From positions 382,145,792-382,209,791 of the forward strand of contig NC_053035.3 of NCBI RefSeq assembly GCF_002575655.3: a stretch of 64,000 nucleotides of DNA, read 5' to 3'. Under the pieces are notes generated by a model that was given only the letters and a program-made list of their open reading frames with translations, did no database searches and was not told the origin of the DNA. A program made the translations under genes and the position numbers. The stretch's first letter is position 1. Each line of letters starts with the position of its first letter. The DNA comes from Aegilops tauschii subsp. strangulata (Eukaryota > Streptophyta > Magnoliopsida > Poales > Poaceae). Below are positions 1-12,037 of this stretch, in pieces.

Positions 1-1323
1 CCAAATAAAATAAATAGAAATAAAATGCAGCAAGGTATTTTTGTATTTTTGGTTTAATAGATCTAAAAATAAATGCAAGGAAAAAGTAGATCGCAAAGGC
101 AAATATATGAGAAAGAGACCCGGGGGCCGTAGGTTTCACTAGTGGCTTCTCTCGAGAAAAATAGCAAACAGTGGTGAACAAATTACTGTTGGGCAATTGA
201 TAGGACAAATAATCATGACGAAATCCATGCAATGATCATTTTATAGGCATCACGTCCAAGATTAGTAGACCGACCCTTCTTGCATCTACTACTATTACTC
301 CACACATCGACCGCTATCCAGCATGCATCTAGTGTATTAAGTTCATGGAAAAACGGAGTAATGCAATAAGAACGATGACATGATGTAGACAAGATCTATC
401 TATGTAGAGATAGACCCCATCGTTTTATCCTTAGTAGCAACGATACATACGTGCCGGTTCCCCTTTTGTCACTGGGATCAAGCACCGTAAGATCGAACCC
501 ACTACAAAGCACCTCTTCCCATTGCAAGATAAATAGATCAAATTGGCCAAACAAAACCCAAATATCAGAGAAGAAATATGAGGCTATAAGCAATCATGCA
601 TATAAGAGATCAAAGAAACTCAAATAACTTTCATGGGTATAAAAAGATAAATCTGATCATAAACCCAAAGTTCATCGATCCCAACAAACACACTGCAAAA
701 GAGTTACACCATATGGATCTCCAAGAGACCATTGTATTGAGAATTCAGAGAGAGAGATGAAGCCATCTAGCTACTAACTACGGACCCGAAGGTCTACAAA
801 GAACTACTCAAGCATCATTGGAGAGGCACCAATGGAGGTGGTGAACCCCATCCGAGATGGTGTCTAGTTTGGATCTAGTGGTTCTGGACTCTGCGGCGGC
901 TGGATGAATATTTCGTCGACCCCCTAGGGTTTTGGGAATATTGGGGTATTTATAGAGCAAAGAGGCGGTCCGGGGGGCACCCGAGGTTGGCACAACCCAC
1001 TAGGGCGCACCTGGGCCTCCTGGCGCGCCCTGGTGGGTTGTGCTCTCCTCGGGGCACCCCCCAAGCGGAGCCAGGGCCCATTATGTTCGTTCTGGTCCCA
1101 AAAAAATCCCCGTGGAGTTTCGTTGCGTTTGGACTACGTCTGATACGGATTTCCTGGGATGTAAAAAAACATGCGGCAAACAGCAACTGGCACTTGGCAT
1201 TATGTCAATAGGTTAGTACCAAAAAATGATATAAAACTACTATAAAATGATTATAAAACATCCAAGATTGATAATATAATATCATGGAACAATAAAAAAT
1301 TATAGATATGTTGGAGATGTATC
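1..1323 (-). repeat. 3' LTR of element A, truncated by window edge
   Basis: Bases 1-1323 match the LTR at 13123-14658 along their length (both hold the same atagaaataaaa block and the same hairpin and TATA region) and end in the terminus gagatgtatca. The reverse-strand terminus is TGATACATCTCC. A polypurine tract follows immediately at 1324. The left part of the LTR lies outside the window. Confidence 0.85.
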
Positions 1324-1338
1324 AGCATCCCCAAGCTT
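1324..1338 (-). other. Polypurine tract of element A
   Basis: Reading the minus strand, TAAGCTTGGGGATGC directly abuts the 3' LTR. This is where plus-strand DNA synthesis would be primed in an LTR retrotransposon. The same sequence occurs again inside the element (see the repeated-motif finding). Confidence 0.75.
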
Positions 1339-2246
1339 AACTCCTACCCGTCCTCGAGTAGGTAAGTGATAAAAACAGAATTTTTGATGTGGAATGCTGC
1401 CTATCATGTCATATCATATTCTTTTCTTTATAGCATGGACATTTGGACTTTTATGTGATTCAAAGCAATAGTCTAGTTTTGACATGATAATTTAGATACT
1501 CAAGCATATCAACAAGCAACCATGTCTTTCAAAATATCAATGCTAAAATAAGTTATCCCTAGCCCATCATGCTTAACCATTGATCCATTCATGAAACACA
1601 CTCGCATATTAGCTACACCCAATACTCAAGTACGATCATATTGCCTCTTAGTTGGTGCTTTTATAAGAGAAGATGGAGACTCAAGTTCAAAATAAAAATT
1701 GCATAAAGTAAAAGAAAGGCCCTTCGCAGAGGGAAGTAGGGATTTGTAGAGGTGCCAGAGCTCAAACTAAAAAACTTTGAGATAAAAACATTTTGGGAGG
1801 TGTATCCATCCCACCAACGAAAACGACTTAGAGTTCCCAACACTTTCCATGCTAGATATATCATAGGCGGTTCCCAAACAGAAAATAAAGTTTATTCCTT
1901 TTTCCACCATACTTTCACTTTCCATGGCTAGCCGTATCCACGGTTGCCCTCCATACCAACACTTCCCAAGGAATTTATTATTTGACAACATAAAGTAAAT
2001 TCATTTTTTTCATTTCGGGACTGGGCATCCCTAAAACCTTTGCCTTACTCTCGTGTAATGACAAGTGAATAAACACTCATCGTGAGAATAACACATCCAG
2101 CATGGAAATTATTAGCCACCCCTCACCGCTCCGCGAGCGAAACGAACACACAAAAGAGAAGTTTATTTTGAAAAATAGAGATGGCACATACAAATTTGCC
2201 TAGAACGGCAAAAGAATACCGCATATAGGTAGATATAGTGGACTCA
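1339..2246 (-). other. Internal non-coding sequence of A, 3' part
   Basis: AT-rich internal sequence of element A between its polypurine tract and the insertion point of B. Its first 80 bases match the corresponding part of elements B and F (the gtaggtaa...tttttgatgtggaatgct block). No convincing coding sequence is seen. It ends with the target duplication actca (2242-2246). Confidence 0.7.
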
Positions 2247-3823
2247 TGATACGTCTCCAACGTATCTATAATTTTTTATTGTTCCATGCTATTATATTAT
2301 CTGTTTTGGATGTTTAATGGGCTTTAATTTGCTATTTTATATTATTTTTTGGACTAACCTATTAACTGGAGGCCCAGTGTCAGTTTCTGTTTTTTGCCTG
2401 TTTTAGAGTTTCGCAGAAAAGAAATACCAAACGGAATCCAAACGGAATGAAACCTTTGCGATGATCTTTCTTGGAACGAAAGCAATCCAGAAAACTTGGA
2501 GTGGAAGTCTGGAACTCTGCGAGGCGGCCACAAGGCATGAGAGCGTGCCCAGGGGGGTAGGCGTGCCCCCACCCTCGTGGGCCCCTCGTAGCTCCACCGA
2601 CGTACTTCTTTCGCCTATATATATACTCTTATACCCTAGATTGATCAGAGAGAGCCACGAAACAACTTTTCCACCGCCACAACCTTCTGTACCCGTGAGA
2701 TCCCATCTTGGGGCCTTTTCCGGCGATCTGTCGGAGGGGGAATCGATCACGGAGGGCTTCTACATCAACACCATAGCCTCTCCGATGAAGCGTGAGTAGT
2801 TTACCATAGACCTTCGGGTCCATAGTTATTAGCAAGATGGCTTCTTCTCTCTCTTTGATTCTCAATACAAAGTTCTCCTCGATGTTCATGGAGATCTATT
2901 CGATGTAATACACTTGTGCGGTGTGTTTGCCGAGATCCGATGAATTGTGGATTTCTGAACAAAATTATCTATGAATATTATTTGGTTCTTCTGTGAATTC
3001 TTATATGCATGATTTGATATCTTTGCATGTCTCTTCGAATTACCTGTTTAGTTTGGCCTACTAGATTGATCTTTCTTGCAATGGGAGAAGTTCTTAGCTT
3101 TGGGTTAGATCTTGCGGTGTCCTTTCCCTGTGACAGTAGGGGCAGCAAGGCACGTATTGTATTGTTGCCATCGAGGATAAAAAGATGGGGTTTATATCAT
3201 ATTGCTTGAGTTTGTCCCTCTACATCATGTCATCTTGCTTAATGCGTTACTCTGTTCTTATGAACTTAATACTCTAAATGCATGCTGGATAGCGGTCGAT
3301 GTGTGGAGTAATAGTAGTAGATGCAGAATCGTTTCGGTCTACCTATATTCATGATCATTACCTTCGATATTCTCATAACTATGTGCTTTTCTATCAATTG
3401 CTCGGCGGTAATTTGTTCACCCACCATAATACATGCTATCTTGAGAGAAGCCACTAGTGAAACCTATGGCCCTCGGGTCTATTTTACATAATATTAGTTT
3501 CCCGTCAACTTGCCAATTTATGTCACCATTCTTTTTATTTTGCAATCTTTACTTTCCAATCTATACAACAAAAATACCAAAAATACTTATTTTACTATCT
3601 TTATTAGATCTCACTTTTGCGAGTGACCGTGAAGGGATTGACAACCCCTTTATCGCGTTGGTTGCAAGGTTCTTGATTGTTTGTGTAGGTACTAGGTGAC
3701 TTGGCGTTGTCTCCTACTCGATTGATACCTTGGTTCTCAAAAACTGAGGGGAATATTTACGCTACTTTGCTGCATCACCCTTTCCTCTTCAAGGGAAAAC
3801 CAACGCATGCTCAAGAGGTAGCA
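2247..3823 (+). repeat. 5' LTR of element B
   Basis: 1577 bp, starts tgatacgtctccaacg and ends gaggtagca. The left end abuts the target duplication and the right end is followed 11 bases later by the primer-binding site. It matches 8872-10459 with scattered substitutions and small indels, so the insertion is not recent. Confidence 0.93.
2545..2625 (+). promoter_or_regulatory. LTR core promoter of B: GC-rich inverted repeat upstream of TATA
   Basis: A TATATATATA box at 2616-2625 follows a GC-rich imperfect inverted repeat (gcgtgccc...ggcgtgccccc) at about 2545-2575. By position this should be the U3 core promoter, with transcription starting about 30 bases after the TATA. The start site is inferred. 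Confidence 0.6.
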
Positions 3824-3834
3824 AGAAGGATTTC

Positions 3835-3852
3835 TGGCGCCGTTGCCTGGGA
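3835..3852 (+). other. Primer-binding site of B (tRNA-Asp type)
   Basis: TGGCGCCGTTGCCTGGGA is complementary to the 3' end of plant tRNA-Asp (GUC) with one mismatch (T for G in CCGGGG). This is where reverse transcription would be primed. Confidence 0.8.
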
Positions 3853-4054
3853 GATCTACGCTCAAGTCAAGACATACCAAGTACCCATCATAAACTCTTC
3901 TCCCCTGCATTACATTATTTGCCATTCGCCTCTCGTTTTCCTTTCCCCCACTTCTAAAATGATTTTCGAAAAACCTTTGCCTTTTCTTCGCCCTTTTCCG
4001 TTCGTCTCTTTTCGCTTGCTTCTTTGTGCTTGTGTGTTGGATTGATTGTTTGTC

Positions 4055-6132
4055 ATGATGGCTCAAGATAATACTAAATTGTGTGACTTTTCCAATACCA
4101 ACAACAATGATTTTATTAGCACTCCAATTGCTTCTACTACCGATGCTCAATCTTGTGAAATCAATACCGCTTCGTTGAAGCTTGTTATGAAAGATCAATT
4201 TTCCGGCCTTCCTAGTGAAGATGCCGCAACCCATCTAAACAACTTCGTTGATTTGTGTGATATGCAAAAGAAGAAAGATGTGGATAATAATATTGTTAAA
4301 TTAAAGCTATTTCCGTTTTCGCTTAGAGATCATGCTAAAACTTGGTTCTCTTCTTTGCCTAAAAATAGTATTGATTCATGGAATAAGTGCAAAGATGCTT
4401 TTATCTCTAAGTATTTTCCTCCCGCTAAGATCATCTCCCTTAGGAACGATATTATGAATTTTAAGCAACTTGATCATGAGCATGTTGCACAATCTTGGGA
4501 GAGGATGAAATTAATGATACGTAATTGCCCTACACATGGTTTGTGGATGATTATACAAAAAAATTATGCCAGATTGAATTTTGCTTCTAGAAATCTTTTA
4601 GATTCGGCCGTGGGAGGCACTTTTATGGAAAACACTTTATGAAAAGCTACTAAACTCGTAGATAATATTATGGTTAATTATTCTCAATGGCACACCGAAA
4701 GATCCACTAGTAAAAAAGTTCATGTGATTGAAGAGATTAATGTTTTGATTGGAAAGATGGATGAACTTATGAAATTGTTTGCTAATAAAAGTGTTTATTC
4801 TGATCCTAATGATATGCCTTTGTCCACTTTGATTGAGAATAATAATGAATCTATGGATGTGAATTTTGTTGGTAGGAACAATTTTGGTAACAACGCGTAT
4901 AGTGGAAACTTTAATTCTAGGACGTTTCCTAGTAATTCCTCTAATAATTATGGTAATTCCTACAACAACTCTTATGGAAATTTTAATAAGATGCCCTCTG
5001 GTTTTGAGATTAGTGTTAAACAATTTATGAGTTCGCAAAAGAATTTCAATGCTTTGGTTGAAGAAAAAATGCTTAAGATTGATGAGTTGGCTAGGAACGT
5101 GGATAGAATTTCTCTTGATGTTGATTCTTTGAAACTTAGATCTATTCCACCTAAGCATGACATCAATGAGTCTCTCAAAGCCATGAGAATTTCCATTGAT
5201 GAGTGCAAAGAAAGAACCGCTAGGATGCGTGCTAAAAAAGATTGCTTTGTGAAAGCGTGTTCTTCTAGTTTTAATAATAATAATGATGAAGATCTAAAAG
5301 TGATTGATGTGACTCCTATTAAGCCTTTGTTTTCCAATATGAATCTTGATAAAGATGGGACTGGAGATGAGTCAACTTTAGTTAAAAGGCGTCCCAATGA
5401 TTCAGAGTTTTTAGATCTTGATGCAAAAATTAATAAAAGTGGGATTGAAGAGGTCAAAACTGTATATAGCAATGAACCCACTATTTTGGATTTCAAGGTA
5501 TTTAATTATGATAATTGCTCTATGATAGATTGTATTTCCTTGTTGCAATCCGTGTTAAATTCTCCTCATGCTTATAATCAAAATAAAGCTTTACTAAACA
5601 TATCATTGAGGCTTTAATGCAATCTTATGAAGAAAAGCTTGAACTAGAAGTTTCTATCCCTAGAAAACTTTATGATGAGTGGGAACCCACTATTAAAATT
5701 AAGATTAAAGATTACGAATGGTATGCTTTATGTGATTTGGGTGCTAGTGTTTCCACGATTCCAAAAACTTTGTGTGATGTGCTAGGTTTTCGTGAAATTC
5801 ATGATTGTTCTTTAAATTTGCATCTTGCGGATAACACCATTAAGAAACCTATGGGAAGGATTAATGATGTTATTATTTTTGCAAATAGGAATTATGTGCC
5901 CGTAGATTTCATTGTTCTTGATATAGATTGCAATCCTACATGTCATATTATTCTTGGTAGACCTTTCCTTAGGACGATTGGTGCAATTATTGACATGAAA
6001 GAAGGAAATATTAGATTCCAATTTCCGTTAAGGAAAGGCACGGAACACTTTCCTAGGAATAAAATTAAATTACCTTATGAATCTATAATGGGAGCCACTT
6101 ATGGATTGCATACCAAAGATGACAATACCTAG
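4055..6132 (+). pseudogene. gag-pro: gag-protease polyprotein of element B, two lesions
   Basis: One reading frame broken twice. The first ATG in frame is at 4055. The first part (to 4642) carries a Retrotrans_gag-type capsid domain with the motifs KLKLFPFSLRD and KTWFSSLP. An in-frame TGA at 4640-4642 interrupts it, and the same frame then continues through an Asn/Ser-rich stretch and a probable coiled coil to 5617. There the frame shifts by one base near 5590, and the protease domain follows (5617-6132) with the active-site motif CDLGASVS and the downstream motif ILGRPFLRTIGAIID. Leu in place of Thr in the DTGA motif is common in plant gypsy proteases. The protein would form the particle and cleave itself. 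No polymerase follows. Confidence 0.85.
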
Positions 6133-6149
6133 ATCTACTCTTGTTTTTA

Positions 6150-6201
6150 TGCCTAGCTAGGGTCGTTAAACGATAGCGCTTGTTGGGAGGCAACCCAATT
6201 T
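6150..6201 (+). other. Conserved post-ORF block with small hairpin (B)
   Basis: gcctagctaggg, cgataGCGCTTGTTGGGAGG and caaccc follow the coding region. The same block follows the unrelated ORFs of elements A, C and F at the same relative place. It contains a 5-bp stem TTGGG/CCCAA with loop AGGCAA. Its conservation next to different coding modules suggests an RNA-level role, which is inference. Confidence 0.65.
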
Positions 6202-6785
6202 TATTTTTGTTTTTGATTTTTGTTCCTGTTTAGTAATAAATAATTAATCTAGCCTCTGTTTAGATGTGGTTTTATGTTTTAGTTAGTGTTTGTGCCAAGT
6301 AGACCCTTTGGGAAGACATGGTTGAAGTCTTTGCGATGTTGCTGTAATAAACAAAAAACTTTTGCGCTCACGAGATTAGCTTCCATTTTTTACTGGAGAG
6401 TGATTTTAGGTTGATTCTTTTTGCAGATGATTAATAGACAAATTCATCACGTCCACCAATTTATTTCAGAACTTTTGGAGTTACAGAAGTATTCAAACAT
6501 ATCAGATTGCTACAGACTGTTCTGTTTTGACAGATTCTGTTTTTGTGTGTTGTTTGCTTATTTTAATGAATCTATGAGTAGTATCGGGGGATATGAACCA
6601 TAGAGAAGTTGGAATACAGTAGGTTTAACACCAATATAAATAAATAATGAGTTCATTACAGTGGTGGTTTATTTTCTTATACTAACGGAGCTCATGAGAT
6701 TTTCTGTTGAAGTTTTGTGTTGTGAAGTTTTCAAGTTTTTAGGTAAAGATTTGATGGATTTTGGAATAAGGAGTGGCAAGAGCCT

Positions 6786-6871
6786 AAGCTTGGGGATGCC
6801 CAAGGCACCCCAAGGTAAAATTCAAGGACGACCAAAAGCGTAAGATTGGGGATGCCCCGGAAGGCATCCCC
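6786..6871 (+). repeat. Polypurine-tract-like repeats and hairpin in B
   Basis: AAGCTTGGGGATGCCC at 6786 and a near copy, AAGATTGGGGATGCCCC, at 6842. The second starts a perfect 9-bp stem, GGGGATGCC (6848-6856) pairing with GGCATCCCC (6863-6871) around a 6-base loop. The same arrangement occurs in A, C and F. Confidence 0.75.
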
Positions 6872-7039
6872 TCTTTCGTCTTCGTCTATCGGTAACTTTA
6901 CTTGAGGCTATATTTTTATTCACCACATGATATGTGTTTTGCTTGGAGCGTCTTGTATAATTTGAGTATTTGATTTTTAGTTTACCACAATAATCCTTGC
7001 TTTACACACCTTTTGGGAGAGACACGCATGAATTGGAAT

Positions 7040-7200
7040 TTATTAGAATACTCTATGTGCTTCACTTATATCTTTTGAGCTAGATAATTTTGCTCTAGTG
7101 CTTCACTTATATATTTTTAGAGCACGGTGGTGGTTTTATTTTATAGAAATTATTGATCTCTCATGCTTCACTTATATTATTTTGAGTCTTTTAGAACAGC
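7040..7200 (+). repeat. Short dispersed repeats CTTCACTTATAT in B
   Basis: Three copies of a degenerate motif, tgcttcacttatat followed by tttt and gag, spaced 55-60 bases apart and flanked by gctctagtg-like sequence. Elements A, C and F carry two to five copies at the same place. No coding potential is evident. Confidence 0.6.
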
Positions 7201-7607
7201 ATGGTAATTTGCTTCGGCTATAAAATTAGTCCTAATATGATGGGCATCCAAGATGGGTATAGTAAAAACTTTCATATAAAGTGCATTGAATACTATGAGA
7301 AGTTTGATGCTTGATGATTGTTTTGAGATATGAAGATGGTGATATTAGAGTCATGCTAGTTGAGTAATTGTGAATTTGATAAATACTTGTGTTGAGGTTT
7401 GCAAGTCCTGTAGCATGCACGTATGGTGACCGTTGTGTAACAAATTTGAAGCATGAGGTGTTTCTTTTATTGTCTTCCTTATGAGTGGCGGTCGGGGACG
7501 CGCGATGGTCTTTTCCTACCAATCTATCCCCCTAGGAGCATGCGCGTAGTGCTTGGTTTTTATGACTTGTAGATTTTTGCAATAAGTATGTGAGTTCTTT
7601 ATGACTA

Positions 7608-7904
7608 ATGTTGAGTCCATGGATTATACGCACTCTCACCCTTCCACCATTGCTAGCCTCTCTAGTACGGTGCAACTTTCGCCGGTACCATAAACCCACC
7701 ATTTACCTTCCTCAAAACAGCCACCATACCTACCTATTATGGCATTTCCATAGCCATTCCGAGATATATTGCCATGCAACTTTCCACCGTTCCGTTTATT
7801 ATGACACGCTTCATCATTGTCATATTGCCTTGCATGATCATGTAGTTGACATCGTATTTGTGGCAATGCCACCATTCATAATTTTTCATACATGTCACTC
7901 TTGA
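7608..7904 (+). CDS. Possible small His-rich ORF of B
   Basis: A 98-codon ORF from an ATG (start MLSPWIIRTLTLPPLLASL), rich in His, Tyr and Ser. Related ORFs occur in C (22124-22510) and in F (58770-59144, minus strand). F differs by a 3-base deletion that keeps the frame. The opposite strand is also open over about 80 codons in all three, so the coding strand, and whether it is coding at all, is uncertain. I do not recognise a family. Confidence 0.3.
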   Translation: MLSPWIIRTLTLPPLLASLVRCNFRRYHKPTIYLPQNSHHTYLLWHFHSHSEIYCHATFHRSVYYDTLHHCHIALHDHVVDIVFVAMPPFIIFHTCHS

Positions 7905-8854
7905 TTCATATCCCGGTACACCACCGAAGGCACACATATAGAGTCATATTTTGTTCTAGTATCGAGTTGTAATCCTTGAGTTGTAAATAAATAGAAGTGT
8001 GATGATCATCATTATTAGAGAATTGTCCCGTGTGAGGAAAAAAAAGAGAAAGGACAAAAAAAAGAGAAGGCCCAAAAAATGAGAGAAAAAGAGAGAAGGG
8101 GCAATGTTACTATCCTTTTTCCACACTTGTGCTTGAAAGTAGCACCATGATCTTAATGATAGAGAGTCTCTTATTTTGTCACTTTCATATACTAGTGGGA
8201 ATTTTTGTTATAGAACTTGGCTTGTATATTCCAACAATGGGCTTCCTCGAAATGCCCTAGGTCCTCGTGAGCAAGCAAGTTGGATGCACACCCACTTAGT
8301 TTATTTTGTTGAGCTTTCATACATTTATAGCTCTAGGGCATCCGTTGCATGGCAATCCCTACTCACTCACATCGATCGGCATCTCCATAGCCCATTAATA
8401 TGCCTAGTTGATGTGTGACCATCTTCCTATTTTTTGTCTTCTCCACAACCACCATTCTATTCCACCTATAGTGCTATGTCCATGGCTCACGCTCATGTAT
8501 TGCGTGAAAGTTGAAAAAGTTTGAGAATACTAAAGTATGAAACAATTGCTTGGCTTGTCATCGGGGTTGTGCATGATTTGAACATTTTGTGTGACGAAGA
8601 TGGAGCATAGCCAAACTATATGATTTTGTAGGGATGAACTTTCTTTGGCCATGTTATTTTGAGAAGACATGATTACTTTGTTAGTACGCTTGAAGTATTA
8701 TTAGTTTTATGTCAATATTAAACTTTTGTCTTGAATCTTTCGGATATGAACATTCATGCCATAATAAAGAAAATTACATTGATAATTATGTTAGGTAGCA
8801 TTCCACATCAAAAATTCTGTTTTTATCATTTACCTACTCGAGGACGAGCAGGAA
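7905..8854 (+). other. 3' internal sequence of B
   Basis: Non-coding or decayed sequence up to the polypurine tract. It includes a purine-rich run (about 8035-8100) and a stretch around 8176-8418 that is open on the plus strand and resembles the equivalent stretch of F. In C the same stretch is broken by a stop, so I do not call it a gene. Confidence 0.5.
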
Positions 8855-8871
8855 TTAAGCTTGGGGATGCT
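8855..8871 (+). other. Polypurine tract of element B
   Basis: TTAAGCTTGGGGATGCT abuts the 3' LTR start at 8872. It is the expected primer for plus-strand synthesis. Confidence 0.8.
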
Positions 8872-10459
8872 TGATACGTCTCCAACGTATCTATAATTTT
8901 TGATTGTTCCATGCTATTATATTATCTGTTTTGGATGTTTAATGGGCTTTAATATGCCCTTCTATATTATTTTTGGGACTAACCTATTAACCGGAGGCCC
9001 AGTGCCAGTTTCTGTTTTTTGCATGTTTTAGAGTTTCGCAGAAAAGGAATACCAAATGGAGTCCAAATGGAATGAAACCTTCGCAATGATCTTTCTTGGA
9101 ACGAAAGTAATCCAGAACACTTGGAGTGGAAGTCTGGAACTCCGCGAGGCGGCCACGAGGCAGGAGGGCGCGCCCAGGGGGTAGGCGCGCCCCCACCCTC
9201 ATGGGCCCCTCATAGCTCCACCGACGTACTTCTTTCACCTATATATACTCTTATACCCTAGATTGATTAGAGAGAGCCACGAAACAAATATTCCACCGCC
9301 GCAACCTTCTATACCCGTGAGATCCCATCTTGGGGCCTTTTCCGGCGATCTTCCGGAGGGGGAATCGATCACGAAGGGCTTCTACATCAACACCATAGTC
9401 TCTGCGATGAAGCGTGAGTAGTGTACCACAGACCTTCGGGTCCATAGTTATTAGCTAGATGGCTTCTTCTCTCTCTTTGATTCTCAATACAAAGTTCTCC
9501 TCGATGTTCTTGGAGATCTATTCGATGTAATACTCTTTTGCGGTGTGTTTGCCGAGATCTGATGAATTGTGGATTTATGAATAAGATTATCTATGAATAT
9601 TATTTGTTTCTTCTCTGAATTCTTATATGCATGATTAGATATCTTTGCAAGTCTCTTCGAATTATCGGTTTAGTTTGGCCTACTAGATTGATCTTTCTTG
9701 CAATGGGAGAAGTGCTTAGCTTTGGGTTCAATCTTGCAGTGTTCCCAGTGACAGTAGGGGCAGCAAGGCACGTATTGTATTGTTGCCATCGAGGATAAAA
9801 AATGGGGTTTATATCATATTACTTGAGTTTATCCCTCTACATCATGTCATCTTGCTTAATGCGTTACTCTGTTCTTATGAACTTAATACTCTAGATGCAT
9901 GCTGGATAGCGGTCGATGTGTGGAGTAATAGTAGTAGAAGCAGAATCGTTTCAGTCTACTTGACACGGACGTGATGCCTATATTCATGATCATTGCCTTA
10001 GATATTCTCATAACTATGCGCTTTTCTATCAATTGCTCGGCAGTAATTTGTTCACCCACCGTAATACATGCTATCTTGAGAGAAGCCACTAGTGAAACCT
10101 ATGGCCCCCGGGTCTATTTTACATAATATTAGTTTCCCGTCAACTTGCCAATTTCTGTCGCCGTTCTTTTTATTTTGCAATCTTTACTTTCCAATCTATA
10201 CAACAAAAATACTAAAAACATTTACTTTACTATCTTTATTAGATCTCACTTTTGCGAGTGACCGTGAAGGGATTGACAACCCCTTTATCGCGTTGGTTGC
10301 AAGGTTCTTGATTGTTTGTGCAGGTACTAGGTCACTTGTGCGTTGTCTCCTACTGGATTGATACCTTGGTTCTCAAAAACTGAGGGAAATACTTATGCTA
10401 CTTTGCTGAATCACCCATTCCTCTTCAAGGGAAAACCAATGCATGCTCAAGAGGTAGCA
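8872..10459 (+). repeat. 3' LTR of element B
   Basis: 1588 bp, tgatacgtctcc...gaggtagca, homologous to 2247-3823 with scattered differences. It is followed by the target duplication actca at 10460-10464. Confidence 0.93.
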
Positions 10460-10464
10460 ACTCA

Positions 10465-12037
10465 TATGGCAAAACTGGTTTAAAGGTTTTTGGATGCACA
10501 AGTAGATATCATACTTAGTGCAAAATGAAGGCTAGCAAAAGATTGAGAAGCGACCAACCAAGAAACGGATAATCTCATAAGCAAGCATTAAGCATAAATA
10601 ACACCGAATAATGCACCACAAGTAGGATATAATTTCATTGCATGACTATTGACTTTCGTGCTTGTATAGGGAATCACAAACCTTAACGCCAACATTCTTA
10701 CTAAAGCATAATTACTCATCAACATAACTCACGTATCACATCATCATATCTCAAAACTATTACTAAGAATCAAGTTTATTTCGTCCAATGATCTTCATGA
10801 AAGTTTTTTATATCCTTCTTGGATATCTATCACTTTGGGACTAATTTTCATGTGTTGCTTTTCATAAGCTCAAACAAATATAAGTGAAGATCACGAGCAT
10901 AAAAAAATTTGTTTCTCTCAAAATAATATAAGTGAAGCAAGAGAGAATTTCTTGACAACTTTACTAACACTCAAATAAATCTAAGTGAAGCAAGAGAGTA
11001 TTTCTTCAAAAATACTAAGCACACCGTGCTCAAAAAGATATAAGTGAAGCACTAGAGCAAGTCCATAGCTCATAAAATTTTACGTGAAGCATAGAGAGCA
11101 ATTTTAACAAGTCATGACATAATTTTGGCTCTCGCAAATAGGTGTGTCCAGCAAGGGATCAAGACTCAAAACACAAAATAAAATAATCAAAGACTCATAT
11201 CATACAAGACGCTCTAAGCAAAACACATAGTATGTGACGAATAAAAATATAGCTTCGTGTAAAATACCGATGGTCGTTAGAAGAAAGAGGGGATGCCAAT
11301 TAGGGGCATCCCCAAGCTTAGTTGGTTGCTCATTTTGGGATAATAGCTTGGGATGCCGGTGCATCCCCAAGCTTAGGCTCTTCTATCCTTTATTCCTTCA
11401 TCCATCGTAAGATAACCCAAAACTTGAAAACTTCAATCACACAAAACTCAACAAAACCTTCATGAGATCAGTTAGTAAAAGAAAGCAAATCACTACTATA
11501 AGTACTGTACCAAACCAATTAATATTTTGTTTTTGCATTATATCTACTATATTCCAATTTTTCTATGGCAAAAACTCATCAAAGAAAACCATAGAGCCAT
11601 CAAAATAAGCACACGACGCAAAGAAAATAGAATCTGTCAAAACAGAACAGTCTGTAGCAATCTGACTATTTCGAAAACTTCTGGACCTCCAAAAATTCTG
11701 AAAAACTAGGAATACCTGGGTAATTTGTATATTAATCTTCTGCAAAAAGAACCAGGGCAAAATCACTTTCTGGTAAATAATTAGAATTGTTTTCGTGAGC
11801 GCAAAAGTTTCTGTTTTTCAGCAAGATCAAACAACTATCACCCAAGAAGATCCTATCGGTTCTACTTGGCACAAACACTAATTAAAACACAAAAAACACA
11901 ATCATAACAGTAACATAATTGTTCTAACACTCAAGAACAGAAAGTAAAAAGAAAAAATAAATTTTATTCATTGGGTTGCCTCCCAACGAGCGCTATTCTT
12001 TCACGCCCTTAGCTAGGCATAACAATTTTAATGATGC
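10465..12037 (-). other. Internal non-coding sequence of A with repeated motifs
   Basis: Continuation of A after the B insertion. It holds five degenerate copies of ataagtgaagca (about 10880-11100), several polypurine-tract-like motifs on the minus strand (11308-11322, 11361-11375) and a perfect 9-bp hairpin stem, ggggatgcc at 11291-11299 with ggcatcccc at 11307-11315. The conserved post-ORF block lies at 11970-12020 (minus). No ORF is supported here. Confidence 0.65.

Larger units (their letters stand above)
2247..10459 (+). mobile_element. Element B: gypsy-type LTR retrotransposon with gag-protease only
   Basis: A structurally complete element of 8213 bp with LTRs at 2247-3823 and 8872-10459, TG...CA termini and a 5-bp target duplication actca (2242-2246 and 10460-10464). 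The primer-binding site is at 3835-3852 and the polypurine tract abuts the 3' LTR. The coding region holds a Retrotrans_gag-type domain followed by a retropepsin, then ends. No reverse transcriptase, RNase H or integrase is found in the remaining 2.7 kb, so it could move only with enzymes supplied in trans. It inserted into element A. Confidence 0.92.

Noticed and set aside
2403..2889. Overlapping ORFs on both strands in the LTRs of B
   Set aside because: They lie inside LTR U3/R sequence, follow GC-rich composition and recur in every related LTR; no protein signature.
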